64,000 bases of DNA from Rubrivirga sp. SAORIC476 (GCF_002283555.1 NZ_MVOI01000007.1:1-64000), one strand, 5' to 3'; shown: positions 21,330-29,818, numbered from the stretch's first letter. Notes: generated by a model from the sequence alone, not told the origin. Program-made: numbers and translations.

Positions 21330-21785
21330 ATGTCCCAAGAAACCGTCGACCGAGAAGCGTCCCAGGCCCGAGTCTCGGCCGCCGAGGCCGACGCTCCACA
21401 GAACGTCGAGGAGATCCTGGCCCTCCTGCCCGACCTTTCGGCCGAGGTCGTTCGTCAGGACGTGGCCTCCGGTCGGCTCTATGGCGTCCGGTCCCAGGAG
21501 CACGACCGGCTCGTCGGGCTCATCCGGGCGCTCCGGACCCGGCTCCGCGCGGCGGAGACGTCGGCGCTCCACGCGCTCATGGCCGCGGGGTGCGACGCCT
21601 CGGCCGCGCTCCGCTGGCTCCGGTCCGACGACGGCGGCGAGCCGCGCTACCAGCGGGCCGACGCCGACATGGTCCACATCCCGATCCTGAACGACCTCGA
21701 CCAGTTGTCCGGTCTCGAGTGGCCCCCTCGGTCCCGCAAGAAGCCCGCGGCTGGCGCGGCCCCCGACGGCGACGGCGCCACCTGA
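21330..21785 (+). CDS. Hypothetical soluble protein
   Basis: 151 aa, not recognised. An acidic N-terminus (residues 1-25) is followed by a helical segment (NVEEILALLPDLSAEVVRQDVASGRLYGV) and a Leu/Arg-rich helix. The C-terminus is Lys/Arg/Ala-rich (RSRKKPAAGAA). There is no signal peptide. It may be a small DNA-associated protein, but there is no diagnostic motif. Confidence 0.5.
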   Translation: MSQETVDREASQARVSAAEADAPQNVEEILALLPDLSAEVVRQDVASGRLYGVRSQEHDRLVGLIRALRTRLRAAETSALHALMAAGCDASAALRWLRSDDGGEPRYQRADADMVHIPILNDLDQLSGLEWPPRSRKKPAAGAAPDGDGAT

Positions 21786-21814
21786 CCCGGACGGGGTCAG
21801 GTGGCACACCGGCC

Positions 21815-22114
21815 TCAGTACTCGGAGGGCAGGAGCACCGTCGTCGCCGAGCGGTCGGCCTCGGTGATGATCCAGAGCCGACCGCCCGGAGTGTCGTAGG
21901 CCGAGAGGACACGGGTCCCGTTCTGGAGGGCCAGATCGTTGGCCCGGGCGTCGTGCTCGGAGACCGTGCCCCAGTCGCCGCTGGCGTGGCGGTGGACGAG
22001 GGCGAGCACGTCGAGTCCGTGGGCGCGAACAACGTCGAGGGCACCCGGCGTCGCGACGACGTGGCCGAGCGGGAGGCGGACGGCGCGAGAGGGATCGGTG
22101 TGGGCGATGGGCAT
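21815..22114 (-). CDS. Plasmid-type conserved protein
   Basis: 99 aa from ATG 22114. The sequence LPLGHVVATPGALDVVRAHGLDVLALVHRHASGDWGTVSEHD (quoted in part) and the ending ILSAYDTPGGRLWIITEADRSATTVLLPSEY mark a family that recurs on Bacteroidota and proteobacterial plasmids, frequently mis-named 'type I restriction subunit M'. Its function is not known. It is the last gene of the minus-strand accessory run, 95 bases after the second radC exon. Confidence 0.75.
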   Translation of the reverse strand: MPIAHTDPSRAVRLPLGHVVATPGALDVVRAHGLDVLALVHRHASGDWGTVSEHDARANDLALQNGTRVLSAYDTPGGRLWIITEADRSATTVLLPSEY

Positions 22115-22136
22115 GACAGCGAGGGCTGGTGCGAGA

Positions 22137-22191
22137 GGGGTCCCCCGGAGCGGGGGCGTTCGCCCCCCGACGCCCCGCACTGGGGGACCCC
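22137..22191. other. Nested GC-rich hairpin between radC and next gene
   Basis: Outer arms GGGGTCCCCC (22137-22146) and GGGGGACCCC (22182-22191) are exactly complementary. An inner stem GGGGGCG-TT-CGCCCCC lies at 22152-22167. There is no T-run on either strand. It lies 23 bases upstream of ATG 22114 on the minus strand. Confidence 0.7.
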
Positions 22192-22208
22192 GTCCGCGCT
22201 CGCGTGCG

Positions 22209-22255
22209 CTACATCAGCCCCCGCTCCGCCAGACTCGTGTGCCCATGGTCCGTTA
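22209..22255 (-). CDS. radC: radC exon 2 (16 C-terminal codons)
   Basis: The 47 bases after the group II intron. Joined to exon 1, the split codon C|TA gives Leu and the frame runs LTDHGHTSLAERGLM to a TAG stop at 22209-22211. This is the conserved RadC C-terminal strand (compare 'DHLIxxDGxxxSLxExGL'), so it is strong evidence for both intron boundaries and for a functional spliced mRNA. Confidence 0.85.
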
Positions 22256-22256
22256 G

Positions 22257-24041
22257 TCACGGTCGGTGGGGAGGTCGCCCTCCCCACCGCCGATTCAGAA
22301 CCGGGCGTGCGACTTTCACCGCACCCGGCTCCTCGACCCGACGGCCCTTGTCATGGGCACCGCTCGTGGCGTGTTCGGCGTCGTGGCAGTGCCCATGCAT
22401 CAGGGCCAGGTTGCCCGTGCGGTTGTTCCGCCGGTCCCTGTCCCTGTGGTGGACCTCCACGGCGTCGCCGTCCTGGAAGTAGAGTCCGCAGTACTCGCAG
22501 CGTCCGCCTTGCCGCCTGCGCAGCGCCAGCGCCCGGGACCGCCCGGCGTAGCCCTTCTGGAAGCGAAGGGACCAATACGGCCAGTCTCCGTCGAACGGGC
22601 TCTTGCTCCCTCTCACCTTCGCGTGACGCACGATGGGCGTCAGGCCGTGGTGAGTGAGCGTGTCCTGTTCTCCTCGGAAGGTGTAGCCGTCCCAATACCT
22701 CCCCATCAGCGCCCGTTTGGCCGCTTTGGGGTGCTTCCGGTAGCTCCACCGGCGGAGCTTGTGGGCGAGCTGGTGCTCGACCCTGGCGAACGTGGCCTTC
22801 GAGCTGACGTGCCGGTAGTACGCGGTCCACCCCCGGACGACGGGGTTGAGCCGACGCACCACCGCGTCCGCGTCGAGGTGCCACGACCGCTTGAGGATCT
22901 GCCCAAGCTGATCAAGGTGCCGCTTCTGCGCTCCCTTGCTCGGCGTGATCGCGGTCTCAAAGGGGAGGGTCCGGCCGTGATTGTCTCTCGCGGCCCTGTG
23001 CCTTCCGACGTAGTGCTGCCGGAACGAGAACCCGAGAAAGTCAAAGCCAGCCCGCGCTCCGTCCTCCCCATCGAGGGTCGCCCCATCGGGGGGCGCCCCG
23101 TCGAGGGTGTGGACGACGCGGGTTTTCTCCTCGTTGAGACGTAGACCTGCCTTCGCAAGCCACGCGACGACCGCCCCCCGGATCTCCTCCATCGTCTCCC
23201 GGTCCTGGTGCAGGATCACGAAGTCGTCGGCGTATCGGATCACGGCCGCCTTCTTGCGGTCCGTGTCGAAGCGCGTTCGGATCTCGGTCTCCAGCCCGTG
23301 CAGGGCGACGTTGGAGAGAAGGGGCGAGATGACCCCGCCCTGTGGGGTGCCCGATGCCGTGGGGCTCCACCGGCCGTCGCGTACGACGCCGGACTTGAGC
23401 CACTCCCGGATCAGCCGCTCGTACGCCGGGATGGTCCCCAGCTTGCGAACGAGGTAGTCGTGGTCGATGTGGTCGAAGCAACCGCTGATGTCCGCGTCCA
23501 AGACGTACTTCGCCTTCGACGTGATGGAGTTGGCGATCGCGTCTACCGCATCGTGAGCGCTCCGTCCTGGTCGGAACCCGTAGCTGTTCGGCTCGAACTT
23601 GGCCTCCCACTCGGGTTCCAGCCCCAGTTTCACCAGGGCTTGCAGGGCTCGGTCTCGCATGGTCGGGATTCCGAGCGGTCTCTCCGATCCGTTGGCCTTC
23701 GGGATGTACACCCGTCGGGCCGGATCGGCCTTCCACTCGGGATGACCCAGGGACTCCGCGAGGGCGAGGCGCTTGCGTGGGGGGACGTTCTTGACGCCGT
23801 CCACCCCGGCCGTGCGCCGGCCTCGGTTGTCCTGAGTCACCTTCCTGACCGCGAGGAGCCTCGCGTTCCAGGACCGCAGCATCAAACGCTGCAAGTTGCG
23901 AACCTGCGTCCAGTCGCCACGATCTGCGGCTCGGTAGATACGCACCTGCAACCGGAACACGCCGCGCTGGACTCGCGCCCAGTCGGTGTCGCTCCAACCT
24001 TCCGTATGTCGCTCTTCGGGCTGTCGCCGTTCGGGCTCCAT
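22257..24041 (-). CDS. ltrA: Group II intron reverse transcriptase/maturase with HNH
   Basis: 594 aa. The order is RT domain (VYIPKANGSERPLGIPTMRDRALQ, GFRPGRSAHDAV, LDADISGCFDHIDH, GTPQGGVISPLLSN, catalytic YADD at 270-273, LGFSF), maturase X domain (residues about 370-470), and C-terminal HNH endonuclease with zinc cysteines (RCEYCGLYF...VEVHHRDRDRRNNRTGNLALMHGHCHD; quoted in parts). All catalytic motifs appear intact, so splicing and retrohoming could be active. The last 30 residues are encoded by domains V and VI of the intron, and the stop codon ends one base before the intron boundary. Confidence 0.92.
   Translation of the reverse strand: MEPERRQPEERHTEGWSDTDWARVQRGVFRLQVRIYRAADRGDWTQVRNLQRLMLRSWNARLLAVRKVTQDNRGRRTAGVDGVKNVPPRKRLALAESLGHPEWKADPARRVYIPKANGSERPLGIPTMRDRALQALVKLGLEPEWEAKFEPNSYGFRPGRSAHDAVDAIANSITSKAKYVLDADISGCFDHIDHDYLVRKLGTIPAYERLIREWLKSGVVRDGRWSPTASGTPQGGVISPLLSNVALHGLETEIRTRFDTDRKKAAVIRYADDFVILHQDRETMEEIRGAVVAWLAKAGLRLNEEKTRVVHTLDGAPPDGATLDGEDGARAGFDFLGFSFRQHYVGRHRAARDNHGRTLPFETAITPSKGAQKRHLDQLGQILKRSWHLDADAVVRRLNPVVRGWTAYYRHVSSKATFARVEHQLAHKLRRWSYRKHPKAAKRALMGRYWDGYTFRGEQDTLTHHGLTPIVRHAKVRGSKSPFDGDWPYWSLRFQKGYAGRSRALALRRRQGGRCEYCGLYFQDGDAVEVHHRDRDRRNNRTGNLALMHGHCHDAEHATSGAHDKGRRVEEPGAVKVARPVLNRRWGGRPPHRP
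22298..22331 (-). ncRNA. Group II intron domain V
   Basis: 34 nt on the minus strand. GAGCCGGGTGCGGTGAAAG is followed by TCGCACGCCCGGTTC, forming the canonical domain V hairpin with a GAAA tetraloop and the expected internal bulge. It overlaps the 3' end of the maturase reading frame. Confidence 0.92.
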
Positions 24042-24705
24042 CGTTTTAAGTGTCTAAAGTTGCATGGTGTGCCTCTGCCTTCCGTCTGATCGTGCTCACG
24101 TCAGCCTATCCCCGGCGTTACCCGGGGCGTTCGCTTCTTGAGCAATCCTGGTCCCTGCGGCCATGCGGCTGGCTGCCTGCTCCGGGCGTCCCGGAGAGCG
24201 CCGCAGGGGTTTCCTCGTTCCGTGCAACCGCTTCGCGCCGTCTGTAGGGTGATGCTTTACGCCGGGGACCACTACGAGTAGAAGGTCGGGCACCATCGAT
24301 GGCCCTCCCCTTTCGCGAGCGCTAATCCACACGCCCACCCGAGTCCCTCGTCCTTTTGGACGCAGCCCCGCGTGCCGCACACGGATGTGCGAGCACGCGA
24401 TTCCAGATTTGGCTGCTCGACCATTACGACGCTTCAGACGCACCTTCGCTTTCGCTACCCATGAACGGCCTGCTTGCCGCGTCCCAACGCTGGTTCGCTG
24501 GTGATCGGCGTTCGGTCCCGCTTCGCACGGGCGCTTGCCACACGCCCGCACGGGGACCGTGCTTTCCCCGGTCTACCTCCGGGGGCGGGAGTCGAACCCG
24601 CTCGGTTGCACAGTTGTCAAAGAACTCCAGGCCGAAGCCTGGTTCTTCGCATCGCGTCCCCCTGTGTCCCTTGCAGGGCACAGGTTTAGCGATAACGAGT
24701 CGCAC

Positions 24706-25456
24706 GGATGAGGTGGTCGTGGACCGGGATGCCCATGACCTTGCCCGCCTCGACGAGCTGGCGCGTCACGGCCACGTCTTCCCGGCTCGGCTCCGGGTTG
24801 CCCGACGGGTGGTTGTGCGCCAACAGCACGGCAGCGGCGTTCGCGAGCACGGCCGCCTTGAATACCTGCCTCGGCTCGACGATCGACGCCGCCAGCCCGC
24901 CGACGGAGGCCACGTGGAGCCCGGTCAGCGTGTTCGCCGTATCCAGAAAAGCGACGACGAACTCCTCGCGGTCGCGGTCCGAGAAGTACTCCGCGAGCAC
25001 GACGGCCGCGTCGGCGGGCGAGCGGACCTGGTCGCGCGTCGGGAACGAGAACGTCCGCTCGCGGACGAGCCGGGTCGTGTAGAGTGGGACGCCGGAGAAC
25101 AATGCGTCGCGATAAGCACCGTGGACGGTGCCCCCGACGTGCACCTCGGGCTGGCGGAGCACGCCAGCGGGCTCTCGGACGACGGATTGAGGGTCGGTCA
25201 CCGACGGCTCAGCCACCGAGCTGTAGAGCACGGTTCGGCGTGCGAACCACGGCGCGTCGGACTCCAGGCGGCGGAGCCGCCCGCGCACGGCGAGCCGCCG
25301 GGCGTGGTACCGCTCGCGGCGGTCGAGCGAGGGCTGGGGGACGACGGGCTCGCCGTCGTAGCGGTCGCCGCCCTCGGGCATCTTGGCCTCGATGTCGCGG
25401 AGCACACGGAGGTTGAGCGACGTGAGGCGCGAGGCCTCGGGGTTCTGGGTTGCCAT
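24706..25456 (-). CDS. radC: radC exon 1 (JAB-domain DNA repair/anti-defence protein)
   Basis: First 250 codons of a RadC-family protein from ATG 25456. The JAB/MPN site is complete: AHNHPSGNPEPSREDV (H-x-H-P...S-x-x-D). RadC was once linked to repair but is now treated as a putative metal-dependent deconjugase or hydrolase that is common on plasmids. The N-terminal 120 residues are plasmid-specific. Read without splicing, the frame runs six codons into the intron and ends at TAA 24686, losing the conserved end. The spliced protein would be 265 aa. Confidence 0.88.
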
Positions 25457-25523
25457 GAGTTCTCAGGTGCGGATGTCCCATCCGCCATTCGCTCCGCACA
25501 GACACACGTCGACCCTGGTGGGA

Positions 25524-25566
25524 GCGCCCCCGTCGGCCGACGCGCTCTCGCGGTCGGCGGGGGCGC
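25524..25566. other. GC-rich hairpin upstream of radC
   Basis: Arms of 15 nt (25524-25538 and 25552-25566) pair throughout, allowing two G-U pairs; the loop is 13 nt. There is no T-run. It lies 68 bases upstream of the radC start codon on the minus strand. Confidence 0.65.
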
Positions 25567-25638
25567 CTCTCCCCTTCTCCGTTGCGGCAAAAAAGAAGCC
25601 CGGCGACCGCGTGGGTCGCCGGGCTGAGGGTCTCTGGG

Positions 25639-26325
25639 CTACTCGTCATCCCAGTCGGTCTCGCCGTAGGCGTCGGTACCGTAGAGGAACTCGCCGTAGC
25701 CCGTCCCCGGCGCCACCGTGTCCCGGTAGCTCGCCCGGTAGGCGTACGGGCTCTCGTCGGCCACCGCGTGGGCCTCCGCCCAAGCCTTCCGGTCGTCGGC
25801 CCAGTCGAGCCACGCCGCAGCCGCCTCGTGCGCCCGGCTGATCGCGACGTGGACTTCCGTGCCCTCGCCGCCGGTCACGTGGTACCGGAGGACCGGGCCG
25901 GTCCCGTATGCGTCGGTCTCCAGCCGGATCAGAGGGGCCACCCACAGGGCGTCCTCCGGCGGGAGCTTGCCGAGCAGGTGCTTCTCCGTGTGCGTGCCCG
26001 TCCGGTCGGCGACTTCGAGGAACAGGTGGACCTCGTCGGCCGATGCGTCGTCGGGATCGACTTGGGCGATCCGGGCGACGAGCTCCGGGTACGTGTCTCC
26101 CGCAGCCGCCCGAGCGGCGAGCCGTGCGAGCCCGACGGCCTCGCAGTCCTGGAGGCGCGACGGAAGGATGAGCGACCGGCTTCGGATCCCGAAGCTGGCT
26201 CTCAGGGCGTCCTCCTTCATGAGGTGCGGGTGGAACTGGGGGCACGACGTGCGACGGAGCCAGCAGGCAAACCGGTACCACGTGCGGGCCTGAGCGTAGT
26301 GCGGACGGGAATAGATGCGGGGCAT
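25639..26325 (-). CDS. Hypothetical plasmid protein
   Basis: 228 aa from ATG 26325, not recognised. It begins with a short N-terminal segment MPRIYSRPHYAQARTWYRFACWLRR, then SCPQFHPHLMKEDALRASFGI, and an acidic C-terminus (GEFLYGTDAYGETDWDDE). A middle beta-rich part (PVLRYHVTGGEGTEVHVAISRAHEAAAAW) could bind a partner. There is no signal peptide. The upstream frame to 26526 is ignored because it crosses a hairpin-bearing leader. It belongs to the same minus-strand accessory run as radC and the helicase. Confidence 0.6.
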   Translation of the reverse strand: MPRIYSRPHYAQARTWYRFACWLRRTSCPQFHPHLMKEDALRASFGIRSRSLILPSRLQDCEAVGLARLAARAAAGDTYPELVARIAQVDPDDASADEVHLFLEVADRTGTHTEKHLLGKLPPEDALWVAPLIRLETDAYGTGPVLRYHVTGGEGTEVHVAISRAHEAAAAWLDWADDRKAWAEAHAVADESPYAYRASYRDTVAPGTGYGEFLYGTDAYGETDWDDE

Positions 26326-26367
26326 GACAAGACCTCGAAAGAGGGGCTCGTGACAACCGCCGTACCC

Positions 26368-26386
26368 GGGGACCCGAGTGGTCCCC
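26368..26386. other. Short hairpin in the 436-base gap
   Basis: GGGGACC-CGAGT-GGTCCCC, a perfect 7-bp stem, 43 bases upstream of ATG 26325. It is one of two hairpins in the 26326-26761 gap, which otherwise holds no gene that I can support. Confidence 0.6.
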
Positions 26387-26598
26387 GCTAGCCAGCGGCC
26401 ACAAAGCCAGCAGGCGTAAGGCCGGACTACGGGGTCAACAGGGCTGCTTGCAGCCCGGGTGGAGCGCCCCCGCGCAGAGCGACCGTCGGGAAACCGTCCC
26501 TGGGTTTCCTGTCGCAGCGCGAGCACGGGGCGAACGACCTTGACGCTGTCCGTCCGTCGCCTAGATTGCTAGAAACCGCTGCCAACACCCCGCCCCCG

Positions 26599-26629
26599 CC
26601 TGCCGACTCGCCCGCTGCGAGTCGGCAGG
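26599..26629. other. 12-bp stem hairpin in the 436-base gap
   Basis: CCTGCCGACTCG, a 7-nt loop, then CGAGTCGGCAGG: a perfect 12-bp stem. It lies 133 bases past the stop of the minus-strand gene at 26762 and may be its terminator, although no T-run follows. Confidence 0.65.
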
Positions 26630-26761
26630 GAAACCCGGCGGGGCCGGGAGGCCCCGGCCTTGTGCGGCGCGAAGCGCACGCGCCTCGGCGTCGTCGACCC
26701 GCGCCGCCGGCGGCCCACGCTCCGGCGCAGGAGTGGCGGCGCGGAATCCGCTCTCCGGTCG

Positions 26762-27949
26762 CTACGTGCTCTGGGTGCAGCGGTCCTCGTAGAACTCGTG
26801 GTAGCAGAACGCCGCGATCCGCCGGAGGTCGGCGTCGCGGAACGCGTTCCAGGCGTCGGGCGAGAGCCCGGACCCGGCGGCGCTCAGGGCCGCGCCCGCC
26901 TGGAAGTCTTTGAACAGCCGGGCCGCGATGTGGAGATCGGGGTCCCTCTGGTACGCCTCAGCAAACCGACCCCGCATCCAGTCGTGGAGGTCATCCACCT
27001 GCCGTGCGCTTAGCCGCTGGGCCGCGTCGAGGCAGGCGTGGTGCCGAACCACGCGCCGGGTGTGCTCCAGCATCTCCGCCTTCCGCATCGACGAATAGAA
27101 CCGGTCCCCGAACTGCGCCCAGAGCCCGACGCCGAAGCGGTCGACGACGGCCGCGAGCTTCGCCTTCGTGAGGCCGGGCAGCAGGGTCCAGACGGCGTCC
27201 AGGCGGACGCCTGGGAGATCGCAGCCTGGTGTCTCGGCCGCAGCGCTCTCGATAGAAGCCTCTGGCGTGACCTCCGGCTCGTCGTCTCGTAGGGCAGAGC
27301 CCACGCTCATTGCGACCGCCTCCTCCGGTGTGGCGAGGCCGTCTCCCGAAACAGCGGTAGCGGTGTCGGCGCTCGGGTCGTCGTCCAGCAGCCCGATCTC
27401 GGCCACCAAGCGGCGGGCCTCGGCCCAGATGTGCCGGTGGGAGATCCCGCGCTTCGAGAGCACGCGCCGCTGGCGCTCGCCGTAGCCCGCCGCCGACGAG
27501 TCGACCTGACGGTCGCAGAGCGCGATGAAGTCGCCTTTGGTGCGGAGCCGGTGGAAACGGCCGGGGCACCGGTGGGCCTCGTGGAGCTGGCGGAAGGCCT
27601 CGAAGATGCGCCACTGGCGCGCGAGGCCCCGGAGGCGTTTGGTCGCGCGAGCCGGGATGCGCGCGTCGTCCGGTTTCTCGCGGAGCCGGTCGGTGAGCGA
27701 CTCCGCCGCCTCGCGCGCCTCGGCGGCCCACGCCGCGAGGCGCTCGGCCGTAGCTGCGTTTCGGCCCGTGACTCGCTCAGGGAACGGGTCGTCAGGAAGC
27801 ACCGGCGCCCGGAACGACAGGGCGACGTCGGCCAGGAGTCGGCGATTCGCCTCCGCGCGCTGTTCAGGCGTGGGACGCGAGACCTCGGGCCGTGCAGTGG
27901 GAGCTGCCTCTGTTTGGAGAGTGGACATGGGAATAGGGTTGGTGGTCAT
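26762..27949 (-). CDS. Hypothetical plasmid protein, helix-rich
   Basis: 395 aa from ATG 27949; an ATG at 27928 is equally possible. Not recognised. It has a helical N-terminal half rich in Arg/Ala/Glu (TPEQRAEANRRLLADVALSFRAP; GLARQWRIFEAFRQLHEAHRCPGRFHRL), a low-complexity acidic linker (residues about 190-240) and a C-terminal helical region (FRDADLRRIAAFCYHEFYEDRC). No catalytic motif is seen. It shares hairpin-bearing leader architecture with its neighbours. Confidence 0.6.
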   Translation of the reverse strand: MTTNPIPMSTLQTEAAPTARPEVSRPTPEQRAEANRRLLADVALSFRAPVLPDDPFPERVTGRNAATAERLAAWAAEAREAAESLTDRLREKPDDARIPARATKRLRGLARQWRIFEAFRQLHEAHRCPGRFHRLRTKGDFIALCDRQVDSSAAGYGERQRRVLSKRGISHRHIWAEARRLVAEIGLLDDDPSADTATAVSGDGLATPEEAVAMSVGSALRDDEPEVTPEASIESAAAETPGCDLPGVRLDAVWTLLPGLTKAKLAAVVDRFGVGLWAQFGDRFYSSMRKAEMLEHTRRVVRHHACLDAAQRLSARQVDDLHDWMRGRFAEAYQRDPDLHIAARLFKDFQAGAALSAAGSGLSPDAWNAFRDADLRRIAAFCYHEFYEDRCTQST

Positions 27950-27961
27950 CGCGACGCCCGA

Positions 27962-27983
27962 CCGAGTGCCGGGGCCGCTCCTC
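27962..27983. repeat. 22-bp intergenic repeat, copy 1
   Basis: CCGAGTGCCGGGGCCGCTCC followed by TC; the same 22 bases occur at 29797-29818. Both lie in leaders of accessory genes and provide the left arm of a hairpin. Confidence 0.8.
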
Positions 27984-27999
27984 GCCACTGCGAGCGGCC
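27973..27999. other. Hairpin in leader of the 26762-27949 gene
   Basis: GGCCGCTC and GAGCGGCC (27973-27980 and 27992-27999) form an 8-bp stem with an 11-nt loop, 24 bases upstream of ATG 27949. Confidence 0.6.
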
Positions 28000-28033
28000 A
28001 CCGACACGTCGCGCGCCGTATGCGTCGCAGCCG

Positions 28034-29041
28034 TCAGAGAGCGTGGCACCCCGCCCGCTCGACCCACCGCCGGACGTCGGCGGCACGGAGCACCCCGCCC
28101 GCCTCGGGGACCGAGGCCACGACCTCGTGCTTGAAGCGTTGGTAGAGCGCGTTCGCCGTCGGCTCGTCGGTGAGCGCGAGGAGCACGCTCCGCGCGAGGT
28201 CGGCCGGGCCAGACCCGCCGTAGCCCCACTCGATGCCCGTTGGGCTATGTCGGGCCGCGTGAGGGATCGAGGCGTGGGCCTCGCCCTCCAGCGTCCGCCA
28301 GAGGACCACGTCCTCGGGGTCCCCCGTCAGCGCCTCGTACTCAGGCCGTGCCGAGATCCAGATCGGGTCTCGGGAAACGCCGATGGGCCGGGTCTCGCCG
28401 GGGACCACGAGCCGAAGCGCACTGGAGCCCGGAGCGCCTTCGGAGGGCGCAGGGTGCTGGGCGCCGTCGCCGCCGTTCTCGCCGAGCCCGCCAGAGAGTC
28501 GGCGCAGGGCCTCCCCCACTCCCCCGAACGCCACGTTGCACCCGAGACGGTAGCGACGATTGTTCGGGTTGCCCGTCACGCGGGAGAGGTGGACCGTGAG
28601 CCCGAACGGGAGGAGCGGCCGGACCCACCCGAGGTGCTTGGACTGGACGAGCCCGAGCGGCGCCCCGTCGCGGCTCGCCAGCAGGCCGTCGCCCGTCGCG
28701 TCGAGGTCGAGCACGGCCCACTGAGCCGTGGAATCGTCCGCGAGAGCGCGGAGCCTCGGCTGGTGCCGCGAGGTGCCGACGAGCTTCGAGGGCACGGCGA
28801 GGCTCGCCGCCCGCCGCTGAACGCTGAACGCGCAGGCGCCGAAGGCCTTGGCCGTGAGCGTGTCCGGCCGCATCCGGGTCCGCTCGGTCGCGAGCGCGAG
28901 CCAGCGCTCGGCCTCGCGCGCGATCCGCTGCGCGTGGACGTCGGCCGCCGGGATGTGCGTCCCGGCAGACGTCCAGATGTTCGCGGGAGTAGGGGTGTCG
29001 CCCGATGGGCTCGGACGATGGGCGAGTGCATGAGTCGTCAT
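28034..29041 (-). CDS. DUF6166-like plasmid protein
   Basis: 335 aa from ATG 29041. The C-terminal 100 residues match DUF6166: TGIEWGYGGSGPADLARSVLLALTDEPTA, LYQRFKHEVVASVP and ADVRRWVERAG. The N-terminal 200 residues are not recognised; they include a segment with LVQSKHLGWVRPLLPFGLTVHLSRVTGNPNNRRYRLGCNV (in part), which may be a separate domain. DUF6166 is common on plasmids and phages and has no proven function. There is no signal peptide; cytoplasmic. Confidence 0.7.
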   Translation of the reverse strand: MTTHALAHRPSPSGDTPTPANIWTSAGTHIPAADVHAQRIAREAERWLALATERTRMRPDTLTAKAFGACAFSVQRRAASLAVPSKLVGTSRHQPRLRALADDSTAQWAVLDLDATGDGLLASRDGAPLGLVQSKHLGWVRPLLPFGLTVHLSRVTGNPNNRRYRLGCNVAFGGVGEALRRLSGGLGENGGDGAQHPAPSEGAPGSSALRLVVPGETRPIGVSRDPIWISARPEYEALTGDPEDVVLWRTLEGEAHASIPHAARHSPTGIEWGYGGSGPADLARSVLLALTDEPTANALYQRFKHEVVASVPEAGGVLRAADVRRWVERAGCHAL

Positions 29042-29121
29042 GGTGATCGGGGCCTCCCCCGGTCTTGGGTGATGCGCTGCGCCCCCTAATGGGCGCGGTC
29101 GCGGTGGAAGAGCGGACGGCT

Positions 29122-29140
29122 GCGGTCCCTGGAGGACCGC
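29122..29140. other. Hairpin in leader of the DUF6166 gene
   Basis: GCGGTCC-CTGGA-GGACCGC, a perfect 7-bp stem, 81 bases upstream of ATG 29041. Flanking GACGG and CCGTC could extend it with bulges. Confidence 0.55.
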
Positions 29141-29243
29141 GTCCCGTCGCTCGCGGCGAGGCCCATGGGAGGCCTCGTGTCTGTGGCTCCAGGCCCAACC
29201 CGAAGCCGCGCCCGCCACCGCAGTAGCGGGCTAGGTACGGCGC

Positions 29244-29759
29244 TTAGAACGGCATCCAGTCGTCGGCCCCGACCGCCTCGGGCGACAAAGGGATGGCTTC
29301 CGGCTCCTCCTCGAAGTCGGGTACAGGCTCGTAGGCATCGAGCGCCGCCTCGGCCCGTGCGTATGCTCGCTCGTCGCAGACGGCCGACGGCAGGCCCGCG
29401 CCTGCGTCGTCGTAGCCGACGAGGTAGGCTTTCAGGTCGAGCCCGTACTGGCGCTCGAACCACCGGGCGTAGGCCCAACGGCTCGTGTGGTGGGCGCGCC
29501 ACGTGAGCTCGGCGAACCGGAGCGGCGTCATGTGGTGGACGAGCCGTCTCTCTGTGGCGTCCCACGTGACGCGCGAGCCCGTCCGGTAGACCCACTCGGT
29601 CATCGGGCGCTCGCAGTACCCGTCGGCGAGGCAGGCCTCGTAGCCCGCTTCGTACGACGCCTCGAAGTGGTGGTCATATTCCGGCTCAGGCTGACACTGG
29701 CAGAGCAAGCGGTTGCATCCGTGGCAGAAGTCGCCAGGGCCAGGCATGGATCTCGACAT
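29244..29759 (-). CDS. Hypothetical protein with N-terminal Cys cluster
   Basis: 171 aa from ATG 29759. The N-terminus FCHGCNRLLCQCQPEPEYDHHFE has C-x2-C and C-x-C with His residues, a probable zinc site. A region of Tyr/Trp/Arg residues follows (SRWAYARWFERQYGLDLKAYLVGYDDAG). The C-terminus is acidic and ends in DDWMPF. The family is not recognised. A TTG at 29768 is in frame, but ATG is preferred. It lies in the accessory run between the strawberry-notch helicase and the DUF6166 gene. Confidence 0.6.
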   Translation of the reverse strand: MSRSMPGPGDFCHGCNRLLCQCQPEPEYDHHFEASYEAGYEACLADGYCERPMTEWVYRTGSRVTWDATERRLVHHMTPLRFAELTWRAHHTSRWAYARWFERQYGLDLKAYLVGYDDAGAGLPSAVCDERAYARAEAALDAYEPVPDFEEEPEAIPLSPEAVGADDWMPF

Positions 29760-29796
29760 GATTCTCAAAGAGGGAGAGTCGCAGAGCGGCCTCCGG

Positions 29797-29818
29797 CCGA
29801 GTGCCGGGGCCGCTCCTC
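29797..29818. repeat. 22-bp intergenic repeat, copy 2
   Basis: Identical to 27962-27983. Here it supplies the left arm of the 11-bp hairpin at 29806-29837. Confidence 0.8.

Larger units (their letters stand above)
22256..24705 (-). mobile_element. Group II intron inserted in radC
   Basis: 2450-nt intron on the minus strand. The 5' end GTGCGAC (24705 downward) matches the group II consensus GUGYG; the 3' end is ...CCGTGAC, with domain VI hairpin GGTGGGGAGG-GCGA-CCTCCCCACC and a candidate branch A seven bases before the end. Domain V is at 22298-22331. The structural 5' part (24042-24705) has no genes; it contains a tRNA T-arm-like hairpin at 24585-24601 that is part of domain I. The encoded reverse transcriptase lies at 22257-24041. 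Boundaries are set by the restored RadC reading frame. Confidence 0.9.

Noticed and set aside
24585-24601. tRNA T-arm-like sequence GCGGGTTCGACTCCCGC on the minus strand
   Set aside because: No acceptor, D or anticodon arms around it; it lies in domain I of the group II intron.
22209-24705. Simple disruption of radC by a mobile element
   Set aside because: Joining the flanks restores the frame and the conserved end, so it is a spliced intron and not a dead insertion.
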